From Streptomyces sp. NBC_01260 (GTDB lineage: Bacteria; Actinomycetota; Actinomycetes; Streptomycetales; Streptomycetaceae): 64,000 nucleotides of DNA. The notes beneath the pieces are model-generated. The model worked only from the letters and a program-made list of their open reading frames with translations, searched no databases and was not told the DNA's origin. The translations under genes were made by a program, and so were the position numbers. The stretch covers positions 2,418,001-2,482,000 of the forward strand of contig NZ_CP108464.1 in the NCBI RefSeq assembly GCF_036226405.1, written 5' to 3'. Positions 16,817-24,380 of this stretch are shown here, in pieces; the first letter of the stretch is position 1; every line of letters begins with the position of its first letter.

Positions 16817-17674
16817 TCAGGCGCCGACGCGGCGGAGGCGGTCGAGAGCCCGCTCGGGGGTTCCGTGGGCGAGGATCATCGCGTGGACCCAGCGCTCGAC
16901 GCCGAAGGCCACGCAGGAGCTGTACACGGACTCTTCGGAGCCCGCGCGGATGCCCAGCCGCTCGCCGAAGAAGTTGCGGTGCCGGTTGACCGAGGCGACA
17001 GCGGTGCCGTCCGGAGCGCTGAACTCGTGCTTGACCGGGTCCAGCATCATCAGACGGGCACGCGATCCGCCCTTGTCGTAGAACGGGTCGTCGGCCGCGG
17101 CCCGGGTCAGCTCCAGGCCGAGGTGGGCGGCGACCTCGCGGATGAACTCCGCTCCCCGGCCCAGGTGTTCGGACGCTCCGTCCTGGGTGCCGAGGTACAG
17201 CACCTCGCGCATGTGGAAGCCCCATAGCCGCCGCAGCCCGTCGTAGTGGGTCTCGTTGCGGTAGCAGCGGCCGGTCGCCGAGAGCCGCAGCCCGTCCGCA
17301 CCGACGTCCTGCCCCTCCAGGGAGAGCAGCAGTCCGTAGCAGGTGGCGGAGGGCAGGAGGTGACCGGTCGGCTCCAGCGGCAGGCCGCCCGGCGGCTGTC
17401 CGCCGGCCAGGCCGTCGAAGGCGTCCGGAGCGAAACGGCCGGCGGCGACACCGAGGTGGGGGAAGTTGCGGAAGTAGTCCAGCCGGGACAGCCCCTCCGC
17501 GGAGAGCAGCGGCGGACCCACCACCTCCGGGGCCGAGAGCCTGGCCGCCAGGCCCGTCAGCAGGGCGTCCAGTCCGTGCAGCAGGGCGGTGTGGACCGGG
17601 TCCAGGGGGACGAGGCCGGGCCCCGGGCTCTTCAGGGTGATGCCCGGCGGCGTCGTGGTGTCGGATGTGCTCAT
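16817..17674 (-). CDS. Amino acid:carrier-protein ligase (class II aaRS-like)
   Basis: The 285-aa protein resembles the catalytic core of atypical seryl-tRNA synthetases but has no tRNA-binding N-terminal arm. This is the architecture of amino acid:[carrier protein] ligases such as Bradyrhizobium Bll0957, which activate glycine or alanine with ATP and load phosphopantetheine of a small carrier protein. Class II motif 2 is GRCYRNETHYDGLRRLWGFHMRE (residues 135-157) and motif 3 ends GVERW (258-262). Likely zinc ligands are C112 (PSATCYG), E157 and C254 (YSSCVAFG). The start ATG at 17674 has GAGGGAG upstream; the longer frame to 17722 is not supported. A carrier gene follows. Amino acid specificity cannot be read from sequence. 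Confidence 0.9.
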   Translation of the reverse strand: MSTSDTTTPPGITLKSPGPGLVPLDPVHTALLHGLDALLTGLAARLSAPEVVGPPLLSAEGLSRLDYFRNFPHLGVAAGRFAPDAFDGLAGGQPPGGLPLEPTGHLLPSATCYGLLLSLEGQDVGADGLRLSATGRCYRNETHYDGLRRLWGFHMREVLYLGTQDGASEHLGRGAEFIREVAAHLGLELTRAAADDPFYDKGGSRARLMMLDPVKHEFSAPDGTAVASVNRHRNFFGERLGIRAGSEESVYSSCVAFGVERWVHAMILAHGTPERALDRLRRVGA

Positions 17675-17847
17675 GAAGACCGCTCCCTCTGAGCGTGGCG
17701 AAGAGCCGAGGAGCTGACCCATCGGCAGGGCGGAACGTCACGAGTCGCTGGTCAGGGCGGTGTGAAGTTCCTTGGGAAGGTGGCGATTTCGCCGGCACAC
17801 GCAGGACGTGCCGACGGACGCTCCGTCAGGAGCCGTGCCAGGTACGG

Positions 17848-17884
17848 ACCTTAGGACGAGTGCACGCGATTTGTCTAGACCAAA
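17848..17884 (-). promoter_or_regulatory. Leftward promoter of the ligase-ACP-PPTase genes with overlapping palindrome
   Basis: On the minus strand TAGACA (17877-17872), an 18-bp spacer and TAAGGT (17853-17848) give a plausible vegetative promoter about 170 nt before the ligase start. The -35 element lies inside an imperfect palindrome TTTGTCTAGACCAAA (17870-17884). Its core resembles GntR-type operators such as the DasR site (consensus TGGTCTAGACCA). Confidence 0.55.
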
Positions 17885-17963
17885 GATGGCGAAGTCGATT
17901 GCAGGGCAGGCGCGTTGCTCACGACGGCAGGAATCCGCCCGTATGCCCATTCCGGCGCGTCGC

Positions 17964-17992
17964 TTGACAGGGATAATGGTCTGGACCACTGT
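17964..17992 (+). promoter_or_regulatory. Rightward promoter of the biosynthetic operon with dre-like operator
   Basis: TTGACA (17964-17969), a 17-bp spacer and CACTGT (17987-17992) form a good promoter. The spacer and -10 are covered by AATGGTCTGGACCACT (17975-17990), which matches the published DasR-responsive element consensus A(G/C)TGGTCTAGACCA(G/C)T at 14 of 16 positions. Binding there should block RNA polymerase. DasR itself is not in the window; another GntR-family repressor is equally possible. The remainder of the 17675-18100 gap shows nothing else. Confidence 0.6.
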
Positions 17993-18100
17993 GCTGACAC
18001 GCGGGATCTCCACCGATCCGCCGGAGTGACCGCCTTCGATCCTGCCGTTCGCACCTCCCCGCGGACAGCGGCGCGCTGCCCCCTGGCCGAGAAGGAGCCC

Positions 18101-18214
18101 ATGTCCGCCATGCCCTCCTCACGCCCCCCGCGCGCCCTTCCTCCGGCGCCTGCCAACCGGACCCGGAGCGACCGTCAGGCCGCCCAGGTCCCCCTGCCCA
18201 GAAGGTCAGCGTGA
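18101..18214 (+). CDS. 37-aa ORF at the head of the biosynthetic operon
   Basis: An ATG at 18101 is preceded by GAAGGAG at good spacing and opens a 37-codon frame rich in Pro, Arg and Ser, beginning MSAMPSSRPPRALPP. Its TGA overlaps the GTG of the oxygenase gene (GTGA), so it is well placed to couple translation. It lies about 100 nt downstream of the promoter at 17964-17992. It may be a leader or coupling peptide; a substrate peptide for the aminoacylating enzymes is conceivable but has no direct support. No similarity recognised. Confidence 0.5.
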   Translation: MSAMPSSRPPRALPPAPANRTRSDRQAAQVPLPRRSA

Positions 18215-19311
18215 TACCCACCACCCCGCAAGGCCCCCGCCGTCCCCGGTTGCACCGGGCGGCGTCCGACCGTCCCTACTTCAGCGCCGACGGCGAGTCC
18301 TACCTGGCACAGACCACCCTGCGGGAGCTGAGCAAGTCACGTCCGCTGCGGGTGCTGTCCGAGGAGGACTTCGCCCACTGGCAGACCTATGGCTACGTCG
18401 TCGTCCGTGAGGCGATTCCCGCACGGGCGGCCCGTCAACTGCTCGACTTCACCTGGGATTTCCAGGGTCTCGACCCGGACCGGCCGGACAGCTGGCACGA
18501 GGACCGCCCGTTCCGTTCCCAACTGGACCGCCAACTGCACGTATACGGCTTCGTCGAGGCCTACCACCACCAGTTGCTCTGGGACAGCCGCCAGGCCCAG
18601 CGGGTGTACGACGCCTTCGTCGACGTGTGGGACTGCGAGGAGCTGTGGGTCACCCTGGACCGGCTCAACCTCAACCCGCCCAACGTCGGGAACCGGGACC
18701 GCGCCCTCATCGACGCCACCGACCGGGGCTTCGACATCGAGCTGCACTGGGACATCGACACCACGCTGGGTGTCCCGCCCCAGCGGGTGCAGGGCATCAT
18801 CGCGCTCAACGACACCAGCCCGGAGACGGGCGGTTTCCAGTGCGGCCCGGAGCTGTTCCGGCGGTTCGAGGAGTGGAAGACCGATCAGCCGGCGGACCGG
18901 GACCCCATCCGCCCTTCGGTGGACCGCTCCGAATTCCCGGTCGTGCGGCCCGACCTGCACCCCGGCGACCTGCTGATCTGGAACGGCCTCCTCGCCCACG
19001 GGGTGGCGCGCAACACCTCGCGCGACGGGGTCCGGGCGGTCCAGTACCTGTCCATGATGCCCGCGCTGGAGGAGCACGAGAGGCTGCGGCACTCCCGCGT
19101 CGAATCCTGGCGGCACCTGCGCACCCCGCGCTGGAACCGCACCCTGGTCGGCGATCTCACCCGACACGAGTCCAAGCGCTACCCCACCGCCACGCTCGAC
19201 GGACTCGGCAGCCGGCTGCTGGGCCTCACCTCGTGGAGCGACGGGGACCGGGGCCAGGAGCCTGCCGCCGGCGGACGGAGCGAGGAGCCGTCGTGCGCCG
19301 CGTCTGCCTGA
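18211..19311 (+). CDS. Phytanoyl-CoA dioxygenase (PhyH)-family Fe(II)/2-oxoglutarate oxygenase
   Basis: The 366-aa protein shows a PhyH-type double-stranded beta-helix. The iron ligands are H179 and D181 (LHWDID) and H263 (AHGVARN), with R275 suited to bind 2-oxoglutarate; GVPPQRVQGIIALND and HPGDLLIWNG are typical flanking strands. Such enzymes hydroxylate free or carrier-bound amino acids and small metabolites. The start is GTG 18211, overlapping the stop of the 37-codon ORF, and the 3' end overlaps the next gene by 19 nt. Within this locus it probably hydroxylates the aminoacyl unit or the final product. The C-terminal 30 residues look disordered. Confidence 0.92.
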   Translation: MIPTTPQGPRRPRLHRAASDRPYFSADGESYLAQTTLRELSKSRPLRVLSEEDFAHWQTYGYVVVREAIPARAARQLLDFTWDFQGLDPDRPDSWHEDRPFRSQLDRQLHVYGFVEAYHHQLLWDSRQAQRVYDAFVDVWDCEELWVTLDRLNLNPPNVGNRDRALIDATDRGFDIELHWDIDTTLGVPPQRVQGIIALNDTSPETGGFQCGPELFRRFEEWKTDQPADRDPIRPSVDRSEFPVVRPDLHPGDLLIWNGLLAHGVARNTSRDGVRAVQYLSMMPALEEHERLRHSRVESWRHLRTPRWNRTLVGDLTRHESKRYPTATLDGLGSRLLGLTSWSDGDRGQEPAAGGRSEEPSCAASA

Positions 19312-22300
19312 CCCTCCCGACCAACCGGCCCTGTGCCGAGACCATCGCGGCGGTCGCCGCGGAAGCGGCCCATGGTGCACGTCACTTCGGCGTCGAGGTG
19401 CACCTGCTGATCCTGGACTCCTCCGACGCCCCGGTGCTCGCCGGGCACCGGGCGGCGGTCTCCGGCCTGCCCCGGGAATCCGGCGTGGTCGTCCACCACC
19501 TCGACGAGGCCCAGCAGCGGACCTTCCTGCGGGAGGTGGCCACCAGGTCCGGTGTCGCCGCCGCGGACCGGGTGGTAGACCTGATGCTGCCCGACCGTGT
19601 GTCGTACGGCGCCTGCACCAACCGGGCCTTCCTGATCGCGGAGGCGCTCGGCTGCGAATCGGTGCACCGCCGGGACTCCGACAGCCGGTACCAGAGCCTG
19701 GAGGGCGAGCCGGTCTTCCCCCTCCACCAGGAACTGGCCTCGCTGGGACGGCGGGCCGCCGACGTGGCGAGCCTGGTGTCCCGCAGCAGACTCGACCCCG
19801 CGTACGCCCATCGGCCGGTGGCCATGGCCGGGGGCTCCTTCATCGGCGAGATGTCCGTGGACGTCGAGGAGATCCGCCGGCTCGACCCCGCCGTGCACCA
19901 CGACCTCGTCGGACTGTCGGTGCCGGACGGCTGTCCGGAGATCTGGCGGCGGAAGCTGATCGAGGAGTCCTTCCGGGGCGCAGGGACGACCCCGTTCACC
20001 ACCGATCTCACCACCCTCACCCGGGTCGCCCCGTCCCGCGTGGACATGTGCAACATCGCCTTCGACAGCCAGGTCTACGGGGCTGTCCCGCTGCCGCCCG
20101 CCACCGACACCATCGGCAGCGACTACTTCCTCATCCACCTGGTCCACGACGCCCGCCTCCCCGGCGTGCTGCACAACCGCCACATAGTCAACTACCACAC
20201 CGGCGAACGCCGTACCGGTGCCGGCTTCGTCGCCTACCAGGTGCGGCTGGCGAAGTTCCTGCTGTCGATGCCGTACTTCAACGCCGTGTACGCGGCAGCG
20301 GCGGCGGCCGGCGACACACTGCTCGACCCGGCGGGCCGGGTCCGTGCCTGCGCCGTAGCAGCGCTGGTCCGGGACAGCACACGGCTCGACCCGGCCGGGA
20401 ACGCCGGACGGTTCGACCTCATCGAGCGCTCCTACCGTGCGCTGGGCGGCCGTTACACGGCGGTCGCGGAGGCCCTCGCCGAGCGGCGCGGGCAACTCCT
20501 CGACGAGGCCCGGGCGGACATGGAGGACTTCGCCGTGCTGATCGACGCCTGGGAGCCCCTGGTCCGGGCCGCCGGACGCGCCGGCATCGACACCGGCACC
20601 GGCACGAACACCGGCACCGGGAGCGAGACGCCCCAGCCGGGGACAGCGCATACGGTCACCCTCTCCTACGCGGGCGGCGAGGAGCGCCGGGGCCCCGTCA
20701 CGATGGGGCAGGCCAACATGATCCGCTGCATCCTGCGGGACGAGCCCCTGCACATCAACAACCACGACGTCTGGCCGGTGCCGGCGGGCACCGCTCCGGA
20801 GCAGGTGCTCGACGCGCTGCGCACACTGGTGGTACGCCACGAAGCGCTGCGCACCACCTTCCCCGAGCCCGCCGACGGTGCGTCCCGCATCCAAGTGGTC
20901 GCAGCGGAAGGTGATTTCACCGTACGCGTCCTCGACCACGAGGAGTTCGGCACGGAGCCCGCGCGCTACGCCGAGACGGTGGCCCGCCGGGCCCGTGCGG
21001 GGCGATTCCGGCTGGACCGCGACTTCCCCCTCCGCATCACCCTGCTCACCCTGCGCGGAGCACCGGCCTTCGTCTCCCTGTCCTCCAGTCACGCGGTGAC
21101 GGACGGCAGCGCCCTCGCCGTGCTGCGCGAGGAGTGGCTCGGCCTGCTGGCCGGCGCCGAGCTGCCGCCGGTGGAAGCGCTCACCCCGCTCGATCTCGCC
21201 GCCGAGGAGGCCACCCCGGCCGGACTCCGCAGGTCCGAGGCGTCTCTGCGGTACTGGCAAAGGACCATCGGTACCGGGCCGCAGGAGATGTTCGCCGAAC
21301 CGCGGGCCACCCGCACCGACGGGCAGCAGCCGCAGCTCACGCTGCGCTCACTGCGGGGCGCCCGGGCCCTCGCCCAGGTGGCCAAGCGCACCGGCAGCCC
21401 CTCGCCCACCGTGCTGCTGACAGCCTGGTGCACGCTCGTCGCGCACCGCGCGGGCCAGTCCACCTGCGTCGCCGCCGCACCGCTGTCCAACCGGTCCCGC
21501 CCGGGGCTCGCCCGCTCGGTGAACACCCTGTCGCAGGACGCGCTGCTCTCCCTCGACGTGCGGGGCCTGTCCTTCGACGCGGTGCTGCGCAAGGCGTGGG
21601 GGGCGGCGCTCAGTGCCTACCGCCACAGCCAGTTCGACTCGGTCCGCCTGTGGGAGGCGATCGAGGCGACCACCTTCGAGCGGGGCAGCCACTTCGCGCG
21701 TGACGTGGTCTTCAACGACGTGAGCGTGCTCACCGACGCCCGAGGTCCCGCCACCGGCCAGGACGCCCGGGACGCGCGGGATGCCGAACTGGACCTCGAC
21801 TGGGGCCCGGTCCAGGTGCTGCCGACCCGCCTGCTGTGCTTCGCCTACCGGACGGCACCGCTGCTGCACCTCGGGATGTGGGCCGACCCCGCCCTGTTCC
21901 CCCGGGAGGAGGCGGAGGCATTCCTCACCGGCCTGGTGGCACTGCTGGAGGCGGCCGCGTACGAGGACGTACCGCTGGCCTCGCTCACGCAGGTCACCGG
22001 GGTCCGGCCGGCCGGGCGCGACGGCGACTGGCGTCAGGTGGACGGCTGCTGGACATCACCACTCGCGGTCGCGGGCGCGCTGAGCGGCGCCCTGGGCGGC
22101 CTGCCCGTACACGTCGGCACGGCCGAGGACTCCGCGCACGCGCCGGGCGGGGACCGCGCTCCGGCCGGCCTGACGGCCTTCATCGCGTCCGGCGGCGCGC
22201 CGCTCACTCCGGCCGATGCCCACACCGCGCTGATGGACGTGATCTCCGGGCCCGGTCCCTCGGGCCTCCTGGCGCCCGCCCGGTACGTAATCGTTCACGA

Positions 22301-22397
22301 TCCGCCGGCCGCTCCGGGCGACAGCCCCGCGTGGCTCCGGCAGCGGATCCTCATGGAAGGGAACGGCCGTCACCGGCCGACGCGAGATGACCACTGA
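19293..22397 (+). CDS. DUF6271/GT-A-like domain fused to an NRPS condensation domain
   Basis: The 1034-aa protein starts at GTG 19293 (RRVCLTLPTNRPC) with GAGGAG upstream; the same frame is open earlier but there it is a shadow of the oxygenase gene. Residues 1 to about 425 match what I recall of DUF6271 proteins and look like a GT-A fold, with a possible DxD in HRRDSDSRYQ. A TGTGTNTGTGS linker follows. Residues about 455-870 are a condensation domain: VTMGQANMIRCIL opens it, and the active-site motif is SSHAVTDGS with H600 and D604. The tail (about 900-1020) faintly resembles the C-terminal subdomain of an adenylation domain (LTAFIASGG, APARYVIVHD) but lacks the usual NGKVDR lysine segment. 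It should join a carrier-bound aminoacyl group to an acceptor. Confidence 0.85.
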   Translation: MRRVCLTLPTNRPCAETIAAVAAEAAHGARHFGVEVHLLILDSSDAPVLAGHRAAVSGLPRESGVVVHHLDEAQQRTFLREVATRSGVAAADRVVDLMLPDRVSYGACTNRAFLIAEALGCESVHRRDSDSRYQSLEGEPVFPLHQELASLGRRAADVASLVSRSRLDPAYAHRPVAMAGGSFIGEMSVDVEEIRRLDPAVHHDLVGLSVPDGCPEIWRRKLIEESFRGAGTTPFTTDLTTLTRVAPSRVDMCNIAFDSQVYGAVPLPPATDTIGSDYFLIHLVHDARLPGVLHNRHIVNYHTGERRTGAGFVAYQVRLAKFLLSMPYFNAVYAAAAAAGDTLLDPAGRVRACAVAALVRDSTRLDPAGNAGRFDLIERSYRALGGRYTAVAEALAERRGQLLDEARADMEDFAVLIDAWEPLVRAAGRAGIDTGTGTNTGTGSETPQPGTAHTVTLSYAGGEERRGPVTMGQANMIRCILRDEPLHINNHDVWPVPAGTAPEQVLDALRTLVVRHEALRTTFPEPADGASRIQVVAAEGDFTVRVLDHEEFGTEPARYAETVARRARAGRFRLDRDFPLRITLLTLRGAPAFVSLSSSHAVTDGSALAVLREEWLGLLAGAELPPVEALTPLDLAAEEATPAGLRRSEASLRYWQRTIGTGPQEMFAEPRATRTDGQQPQLTLRSLRGARALAQVAKRTGSPSPTVLLTAWCTLVAHRAGQSTCVAAAPLSNRSRPGLARSVNTLSQDALLSLDVRGLSFDAVLRKAWGAALSAYRHSQFDSVRLWEAIEATTFERGSHFARDVVFNDVSVLTDARGPATGQDARDARDAELDLDWGPVQVLPTRLLCFAYRTAPLLHLGMWADPALFPREEAEAFLTGLVALLEAAAYEDVPLASLTQVTGVRPAGRDGDWRQVDGCWTSPLAVAGALSGALGGLPVHVGTAEDSAHAPGGDRAPAGLTAFIASGGAPLTPADAHTALMDVISGPGPSGLLAPARYVIVHDPPAAPGDSPAWLRQRILMEGNGRHRPTRDDH

Positions 22398-23703
22398 CGC
22401 TGTGTTGGACCGGCCGGAGTCACCGGAGCCGGATCTGCTCCCCAGCCCCTGGAAGTCGAGGTCCTTCCAGCTGTTCTTCACCGCCCGCAGCGCCTCCCTG
22501 CTCGCCGACGGCATGCTGATGGTCTCGCTGACCACCGCCGTGCTGGGGGCGGGCTACGGAGCCGGCGGTGTGGGCTACGCGCTGGCCGCGTGGATGGCGC
22601 CGATCGCCCTGCTGGTGCTGTTCGGCGGTGTGCTCGCGGACAGGTTCACTCCACAGGTGATGATGGTCGGCGCCGACATTGTGCGGATGCTGGCCATGCT
22701 GGCGCTCGCTGCGCTGCTCATCACCACCGACGTGCGCCTCTGGCAGATCATGGCCCTGATGGCACTCAGCGGCGCCGCGACCGCCATGTTCCAGCCCGGG
22801 GTGGCGAGCATGGTCCCGCAGGTCGCACCGGACATCCAGCGGGCCAACGCGCTGCTGCGGATATCCGAGGCGATGAGCGCGCTGATCGGCCCCGGCCTGG
22901 CGGGTCTGCTGGTCGGCTACTGGCAGGTGGCGGGCTCCTACTTCGTGATCGCGGCGGCCTACGGGCTCAGTGCGCTGGTCCTGGTACCGCTGCGCAGGCT
23001 CAGCGTCGCCCGGGAGGAGGGCGACGACCCTGTGCTGCACCGTCTGAAGACGGGCTGGCACGAGTTCCGCTCCCGCTCCTGGCTGTGGGGCGTCATCGTC
23101 GTCTGGGCCGTCTACGGCCTGTTCGTCTTCGGCCCTGCCCTGCCGCTGGGCGCCGCGCTGCTCACCGAGCAGCACGGAGCAGGCGGTTACGGCTGGATCG
23201 CCTCCGCCGACGGCGCCGGCACGATCATCGGCGGTCTGCTCGGCATGCGGGTACGGCCCGCCCGCCCGCTCGTCGCGGGCGCCTGCGCGATGTTCTGCTT
23301 CGCGCTCAACCCGCTGGCGCCCGCGCTGGGATGGTCCTTCACCGTCACCGTGCTCACCGGGGTCCTGGCCGGATGCGGCTTCGCCTTCTGGGGGGTGATG
23401 TGGGCGACCAGTGTGCAGTCCCACATTCCGCTCGCCGTGCTGAGCCGGGTGTACGCCTATGACGTCGCCGGGTCCATCATGGCCATTCCGCTGGGCAGGG
23501 CGCTGGCCGGTCCGGCGTCCGCGGCCTTCGGCGCGGACCGTGTACTGCTCTTCTCCTCGGCCGTCTCGGTGGTGTGCCTCGCCGTCATGCTGAGCGTGCC
23601 CGCCATCCGCAAGCTGGGCCGGGGGCCGGAGAAGGCCGCCGTCCCGGAGCCGCCGATCGCCGCGGAGGAGGTCCCGGCCGTCGGGCCGGCCGGGCCGGCC
23701 TGA
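22387..23703 (+). CDS. MFS exporter (MFS_3/EntS-like)
   Basis: The 438-aa protein has about 12 membrane segments, the first after FQLFFTARSASLLADGM, and the motif-A-like GGVLADRFTPQ between helices 2 and 3. The gene overlaps the condensation-protein gene by 11 nt. Members of this subgroup export siderophores and peptides, so it probably secretes the product of the locus and may give self-protection. The C-terminal 30 residues are a Pro/Ala/Glu tail. A strong convergent terminator follows at 23738-23775. Confidence 0.93.
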   Translation: MTTDAVLDRPESPEPDLLPSPWKSRSFQLFFTARSASLLADGMLMVSLTTAVLGAGYGAGGVGYALAAWMAPIALLVLFGGVLADRFTPQVMMVGADIVRMLAMLALAALLITTDVRLWQIMALMALSGAATAMFQPGVASMVPQVAPDIQRANALLRISEAMSALIGPGLAGLLVGYWQVAGSYFVIAAAYGLSALVLVPLRRLSVAREEGDDPVLHRLKTGWHEFRSRSWLWGVIVVWAVYGLFVFGPALPLGAALLTEQHGAGGYGWIASADGAGTIIGGLLGMRVRPARPLVAGACAMFCFALNPLAPALGWSFTVTVLTGVLAGCGFAFWGVMWATSVQSHIPLAVLSRVYAYDVAGSIMAIPLGRALAGPASAAFGADRVLLFSSAVSVVCLAVMLSVPAIRKLGRGPEKAAVPEPPIAAEEVPAVGPAGPA

Positions 23704-23737
23704 GCCCCTGCCGGGTGGCGGCTGACAGAACCCGGGC

Positions 23738-23775
23738 ACGACGTACAGGTCAGGCGGACACGACCTGTACGTCGT
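23738..23775. terminator. Convergent terminator between the MFS gene and vapC
   Basis: A 14-bp perfect inverted repeat (23738-23751 with 23762-23775) with a 10-nt loop lies between two convergent genes and overlaps the last eight codons of vapC. It can terminate both transcripts and marks the right edge of the biosynthetic locus. Confidence 0.85.
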
Positions 23776-24124
23776 ACTGCGGGATCCACTCGCTGCGAGT
23801 GACCAGGACCATCTCCTCGGCCTGCGCCTGCGCGACGAGTATCCGGTCGAAGGGGTCGGTGTGCAGTATCGGCAGCCGGCCCGCTCGCACCCCGTGGGCG
23901 GCAGTGACCGGCACGCTCGTAAAAGGCAGGTCACGCACCTGCTCGGCCAGTTCGCCCGGCCCCTCGAACTCGCCGAGGAACTGCTTGATGGTGATCTCCC
24001 ACGGGGAGACCGCGCTGACGTGGACCGCTGGTTCGGTGTCGATCAGGTCCTTGACCCGGTCGGGCAGTTGCGGGGCGTCGGCCATCCACCACATGACGAC
24101 GCGGGTGTCGAGCAGCAGTCTCAT
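23750..24124 (-). CDS. vapC: PIN-domain toxin (VapC family)
   Basis: The 124-aa protein is a PIN-fold ribonuclease of the LLLDTHVVLWW subgroup, here LLLDTRVVMWW. The acidic metal-binding residues are D6, E43 (PWEITIK) and D90/D93 (HTDPFDRILVAQA). The fourth acidic position, often Asp in LVTRD, reads Ser (S111). VapC toxins cleave tRNA or rRNA. Its ATG overlaps the stop of the upstream antitoxin remnant (ATGA), the standard toxin-antitoxin layout. Because the antitoxin looks truncated, the toxin may be inactive, silent or neutralised elsewhere. Confidence 0.88.
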   Translation of the reverse strand: MRLLLDTRVVMWWMADAPQLPDRVKDLIDTEPAVHVSAVSPWEITIKQFLGEFEGPGELAEQVRDLPFTSVPVTAAHGVRAGRLPILHTDPFDRILVAQAQAEEMVLVTRSEWIPQYDVQVVSA

Positions 24125-24300
24125 CAGCGCATCCCGAACGCTTCGGCGATGCCGGCGCGCGGATCGTCGAAGGTGGCGGGGATGCGGATACGCCCCCGAA
24201 GCGAGCCACGGCCCTCACGGTGCACCAGCACCCTCGGTGGCGCCGCCCTCGGCACTGGTTCACCCGCCTTGCTGATCACCACCGGCCGGCCGCCGATCAC
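24124..24300 (-). pseudogene. Phd/YefM-type antitoxin remnant
   Basis: The frame ending at 24124 contains GGRPVVISKAGEPVPR, matching the middle of Phd/YefM antitoxins (normally GEEVVIARAGKPVARLVP), and the C-terminal toxin-binding part RGRIRIPATFDDP. The N-terminal DNA-binding block (NVHEAKTHLSRLL in active relatives) is missing: upstream codons in this frame look unrelated. A GTG at 24300 would give 58 residues. I read it as truncated; an unusual start upstream is the alternative. Confidence 0.6.
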
Positions 24301-24380
24301 CTGCTTCAACGTGCCGGTGAACCGGGGCCCGGCACCTGCCGTGCGGGCACGACGCCGACGGAACCTCCCCCACAGCCACC

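Noticed and set aside
18627..19292. Upstream extension of the condensation-protein frame
   Set aside because: The first 222 codons overlap the oxygenase gene in another frame and look like Arg/Pro-rich shadow; GTG 19293 with GAGGAG fits family start.
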